A stretch of 64,000 nt of DNA. Source: CAWIMX01 sp963792785. Lineage in GTDB: Bacteria; Acidobacteriota; Vicinamibacteria; Vicinamibacterales; CAVVIG01. Where the stretch lies: positions 496,001 through 560,000 of the forward strand of contig CAWBXO010000004.1 of NCBI GenBank assembly GCA_963792785.1. The letters run 5' to 3'. Below are positions 61,060-64,000 of the stretch, in pieces; position 1 is the stretch's first letter; every line of letters starts with the position of its first letter. A model generated the notes under the pieces. The model saw only the letters and a program-made list of their open reading frames with translations, did no database searches and was not told the origin of the DNA. A program made the position numbers and the translations under genes.

Positions 61060-61854
61060 CGCGCGCGCCCGCGTCGTCTCCCGCCGGTGCGCCAGGCCGA
61101 CGAACTCCAGCGCGCGGAAGTACCAGTAGCCGGGATCGATCTCGCCCTTCATGATCGCGAACCGCGGCGAGTTCTGGACGTGGTGGTGGTTGTTGTGGAG
61201 GCTCTCGCCGCAGGTGATCATCGACCAGACGAACTTGCCGGGCAGGTTCTTCGAGTGGTCGGGCGTCTGAAAATTGCGGTAGCCCCACCAGTGGCCGAGG
61301 CCGTTGATCACGCCGGCGGCGAAGAAGGGAATCCACGCCATCTCGACGAGCCACATCGCCGCGCCCCACGTGCCGAACAGCCACAGGTTGGTCACCAGCG
61401 TGAACACGGGCCCGAGGATGCTGAGCTTCCCGTACACCAGGTGCTCGAGCGCGTCGTCCGGCGTGCCCTTGCCGTACTGCTCGACGAGCGCCTCGTTGTG
61501 CGCCGCCTTGTGGTACAGCGCCGTGCCCATGAGCACCACGCGCCAGATGCCGTACACGATCGGGCTGTGCGGGTCGTCCGGGCCGTCGACGTGCGCGTGA
61601 TGGCAGCGGTGCACGGCCACCCACTCCTGCGTCGGCATCGACGTGCGCACCCACAGCCAGAACCGCATGAAATGCGCCACCGGCGGGCTGAACGTGATCG
61701 AATTGTGCGTCTGGCTGCGGTGGAGGAACAGTGTCACGCACGCCGTCGTGATGTGCGTGTCCAGCACGGTGATGATCAGGTACGCCCAGATCGGCAGCGC
61801 GGGCCAGATCGCGTGCGCGTTGATCCACGCCGGGAAGTTGAGAAATGCCTGCAT
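61054..61854 (-). CDS. Fatty acid desaturase (acyl-CoA/delta-9 type)
   Basis: 266 residues with the three His boxes of membrane di-iron desaturases: HRSQTH, HRCHHAH and HNNHHH. Hydrophobic segments lie between (AYLIITVLDTHITTACVTLF, LFGTWGAAMWLVEMAWIPFF). It puts double bonds into acyl chains to keep membranes fluid. The 193 bases upstream (61,855-62,047) show no gene or clear site. Confidence 0.9.
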   Translation of the reverse strand: MQAFLNFPAWINAHAIWPALPIWAYLIITVLDTHITTACVTLFLHRSQTHNSITFSPPVAHFMRFWLWVRTSMPTQEWVAVHRCHHAHVDGPDDPHSPIVYGIWRVVLMGTALYHKAAHNEALVEQYGKGTPDDALEHLVYGKLSILGPVFTLVTNLWLFGTWGAAMWLVEMAWIPFFAAGVINGLGHWWGYRNFQTPDHSKNLPGKFVWSMITCGESLHNNHHHVQNSPRFAIMKGEIDPGYWYFRALEFVGLAHRRETTRARAA

Positions 61855-62047
61855 CGAATCTATTTGCCTCCCGCGCCGCTCTCCTTCGCGGCCCGGCCCC
61901 GAGGGCCGCGCCGCGGCCCGGACCGGCGCCGAATGACGCTACTCAAAGGTACACGAGAACGCGGGCCCATGCGCATGACATTCCGCATTCCCGCTTTTCC
62001 GCCGCTGACGGAAATCCGGCGCGAATACGGCGGCCCTTGGGGACACG

Positions 62048-62911
62048 TCACGGATGCGGCAGTTCGGTGAGCCAGCTCGTGACGAGGACGATCGCCACCG
62101 CCAGCGTCGCCTCGAGCGCGGCCAGCGAGCCCACGCCGATCCACGCGGCGCGCGCCCCCGTCGATCGCTCGCGCCGGAAGCGCCGCCAGTTCCCGTACCC
62201 GCAGGCCACGGTCGCGGCAACGAGCGCGACCTTCATCGACAGCGTCCGCCCATAGGGCGTGGTCCAGAGCGCCTGGAGGGATCCGAGGTACAGCCACGCG
62301 GCCACCAGGCCGGTCGGCACGAGGAGCGCGGCGCCGGCGAGCGCGACGGGCGCGAAGGCGCGCAGCAGCGCGCCGCGATCGGCCTCGGGACCGCGCACGA
62401 GCACGAGGACGCCGAGCGTGCCGAGCCAGAGGCCGCCGCCGAGGATGTGCGCCAGATCCAGCGCGAAGCGGGCGTCGGAGCCCGCCGCGTGGCCGAGCAG
62501 CGGGACGGTCGCGCAGACGATGAAGGTGGCCACCGCGGCAACGCCCCACGTGACGCGCGCGGGAGGGCGCACCAAAAGCGCGCTGGCGACGAGGGCGCCG
62601 CCCGCGAGAAGCTGCAGGCGCCACGAGGCCCCCCAGCGGCTCCCTTCGCCGACGAGCCGCAGCCGCGCGCCGTCGAACATCGCGGCGCCGCCGAACGCGG
62701 CGGCGGTGTGCGCGAGCAGCCGCGCGAACAGCGCGGCGACGAGGACGATGGCCGCCCGCCGCAGCAGGACGGCGAGCGCGCGCTCGATCCGATCGCGCTC
62801 GACACGCTCGAGCGCCGGCACGCGCGGCAGAATCAGAAGGCGCGCGGCGACGGTGCCGATGGCGAGCAGCAGCGCCGCGTAGATGGCCGCTTTGACGAGC
62901 GACTCAGGCAT
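62048..62911 (-). CDS. CopD-family copper resistance membrane protein
   Basis: 287 residues with about eight membrane helices and the CopD core: RLQLLAGGALVASALLV, ALDLAHILGGGLWLGTLGVL, VALAGAALLVPTGLVAAWLY, GRTLSMKVALVAATVACGYG. CopD proteins are thought to move copper across the inner membrane. CopC is not next to it here. It lies 37 bases after the TonB-receptor end. Confidence 0.82.
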   Translation of the reverse strand: MPESLVKAAIYAALLLAIGTVAARLLILPRVPALERVERDRIERALAVLLRRAAIVLVAALFARLLAHTAAAFGGAAMFDGARLRLVGEGSRWGASWRLQLLAGGALVASALLVRPPARVTWGVAAVATFIVCATVPLLGHAAGSDARFALDLAHILGGGLWLGTLGVLVLVRGPEADRGALLRAFAPVALAGAALLVPTGLVAAWLYLGSLQALWTTPYGRTLSMKVALVAATVACGYGNWRRFRRERSTGARAAWIGVGSLAALEATLAVAIVLVTSWLTELPHP

Positions 62912-62948
62912 AGCCCACGACTTGTCAGGCTAGCACACCGGCTGCGTC

Positions 62949-64000
62949 TCAGAACGTCACGCCCAGCTGCGACCTGGTAGGCGCGCGGCGTCACGAAGTG
63001 CGTCCCGCTGAACGTCGACAGGAAGTTGTAGAGCGCGATCCTTGTTCGTCAGGTTCACGACGCTGAACTGCAGCTTCACCTTCGCCCGGTCGGTGCGCAC
63101 CAGGTTGTCGATGCCGAGGCCCAGGTCGAAGAGATGGCGCGGGGCGATGCGCGGCGGGTTCGTCAGGTCGTCCTCGGTCCCGTCGGCGGGGATGTTCAGC
63201 CGCGTCGCGCCGCGGTCCGACGAGGCGCACGCGGTGATCGGCGCGATCGCAGCGTCGCGCACGGTCCCGCCGCAGAACAGGCCGATGGCGGCCTGCTGAT
63301 CGGCCGACAGGCCGAGCGCGGTCGCGTAGTCGGGCACCGAGCCGGCGACCAGCCCCGAATCGTAGCGCCAGGACAGCGCCGCCCACGCGCCCAGCTTCTG
63401 GCTGAACGTGTACTGGAGGTTGGTCGTCTGCTGGAACTTCTGGTCGTGATCGATCCGGAAGTCGCTGTCGGCTTCCTCGGTGAGGAGGCCGCCGGTCCCG
63501 GGCGGCGAGAAGATCGCGTTCGTGTGCGCCGAAGACCGTGAAGGCGCTGAAGCCGTGGTGCTCGACGAGATTGACCCGGCCGGTGAAGCCGTTGATCTTC
63601 GAGTGATCCCACGACACCGGGAAGAAGATCGGCGTGTCGAACAGCGACGCCGAAGTCGTACGCGTTCGTCGGTGTGCTTGTGGAAGTAGCCCACATCGAC
63701 CACCACCCAGCCGCCGAACGCCTGCTGGAAGCCCACCTCGACCTGGTCGCGGACGCCGGGCGGCAGCGGGCTGGCCGCTCGCCCCGAACACCGCCGCGTC
63801 GGCGCTGCTCGAGAGCACCAGGTTCTCGTTGTACGGCGTCTCGAGCGTCCGGCCGTACGAGGCGCGGAGGATCGGTGCCGCTCGCCGGGAATCGCGTACG
63901 CCAGGCCCAGGCGCGGCTGGACGGCCGACTTCTGGTACAGGCCGTCGTAGCGGTCGAGCGCGCACGCCCACCTTGACGGTGGCGTTGCCGGCCTTGATCT
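62949..64000 (-). CDS. TonB-dependent receptor, 3' part with many indels (5' end outside window)
   Basis: C-terminal barrel part of about 350 residues: DTPIFFPVSWDHSKINGFTG, VNLVEHHGFSAFTVFGAH, TNLQYTFSQKLGAWAALSWR, RHLFDLGLGIDNL, KLQFSVVNLTNKD. Removing one extra base near 62,975 gives the typical end YQVQLGVTF and TGA 62,949-62,951. Frame changes occur every 50-100 bases. Takes up a ligand with TonB energy; which one cannot be told from this part. Confidence 0.7.

Overview
The window is very GC-rich bacterial chromosomal DNA with densely packed, often overlapping genes (ATGA and GTGA junctions), signal peptides and lipoboxes, lipoproteins, outer-membrane barrels, and no phage, transposase, rRNA or tRNA that I can recognise. 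The gene set (cyclic glucan synthase, N-type ATPase, phosphoketolase, DUF3494 and exosortase, PA2778/PA2779-like pair, split nuoB-nuoI, TonB-dependent receptor, beta-propeller/Omp85 proteins) suggests a Gram-negative environmental bacterium. Acidobacteriota (Vicinamibacteria-like) is my best guess, from gene style rather than from a marker gene.

Layout. 0.2-4.1 kb, minus strand: a lectin-like protein, a BON lipoprotein, an M48 protease and an outer-membrane protein. 4.3-8 kb: a small zinc ribbon; then YtxH, an OB-fold lipoprotein, a catalytically dead sortase and a class A penicillin-binding protein. 8.1-12.7 kb: a DUF3494 surface protein with a C-terminal sorting tail lies opposite an operon of a SpeD-like protein, a protein with two complete exosortase domains, and a large membrane protein. 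12.9-24.2 kb, minus strand: ackA, DUF302, xfp, a histidine phosphatase, then the nine-gene N-ATPase operon, with a DUF3309 gene beyond. 24.3-29.6 kb: a glycine-zipper lipoprotein, a PA2779-like protein, a PA2778-like peptidase/TPR/barrel fusion, a Crp/Fnr regulator and small stress-type membrane proteins. 29.7-37.8 kb: one giant cyclic beta-1,2-glucan synthase gene. 38-48.5 kb: hydrolases, a SCO/CusF fusion, a TlpA-like thioredoxin and an ECF sigma/anti-sigma pair. 48.7-53.9 kb: a beta-propeller/Omp85 gene, a thioesterase and a TPR/aspartyl-protease gene. 54-55.6 kb: nuoI, nuoB, a cupredoxin. 55.7-60.7 kb: an overlapping operon of HupE, a metal-type ABC transporter and two paralogous membrane-anchored proteins. 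61-64 kb: a fatty acid desaturase, CopD and the 3' part of a TonB-dependent receptor.

Main interpretation. Between 4.1 and 29.5 kb eight palindromes of the form TGTNC-N6-GNACA (some with one mismatch) lie in front of unrelated genes. In nine of ten promoter directions a hexamer with A at position 2 and T at position 6 sits 32-33 bp from the palindrome centre, as expected for a Crp/Fnr-type activator at -41.5. The Crp/Fnr gene at 27,861 has such a site in front of itself. This points to one regulon joining envelope-stress genes, the exosortase cassette and the PA2778/PA2779-like pair.

Sequence quality. Single indels break about eight genes. Three tracts (about 49.0-51.85, 52.7-53.75 and 62.95-64.0 kb) carry indels every 50-100 bp while neighbouring genes are intact; I read these as consensus errors rather than gene decay. 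Three families of dispersed non-coding repeats occur between genes in the 12-61 kb part.
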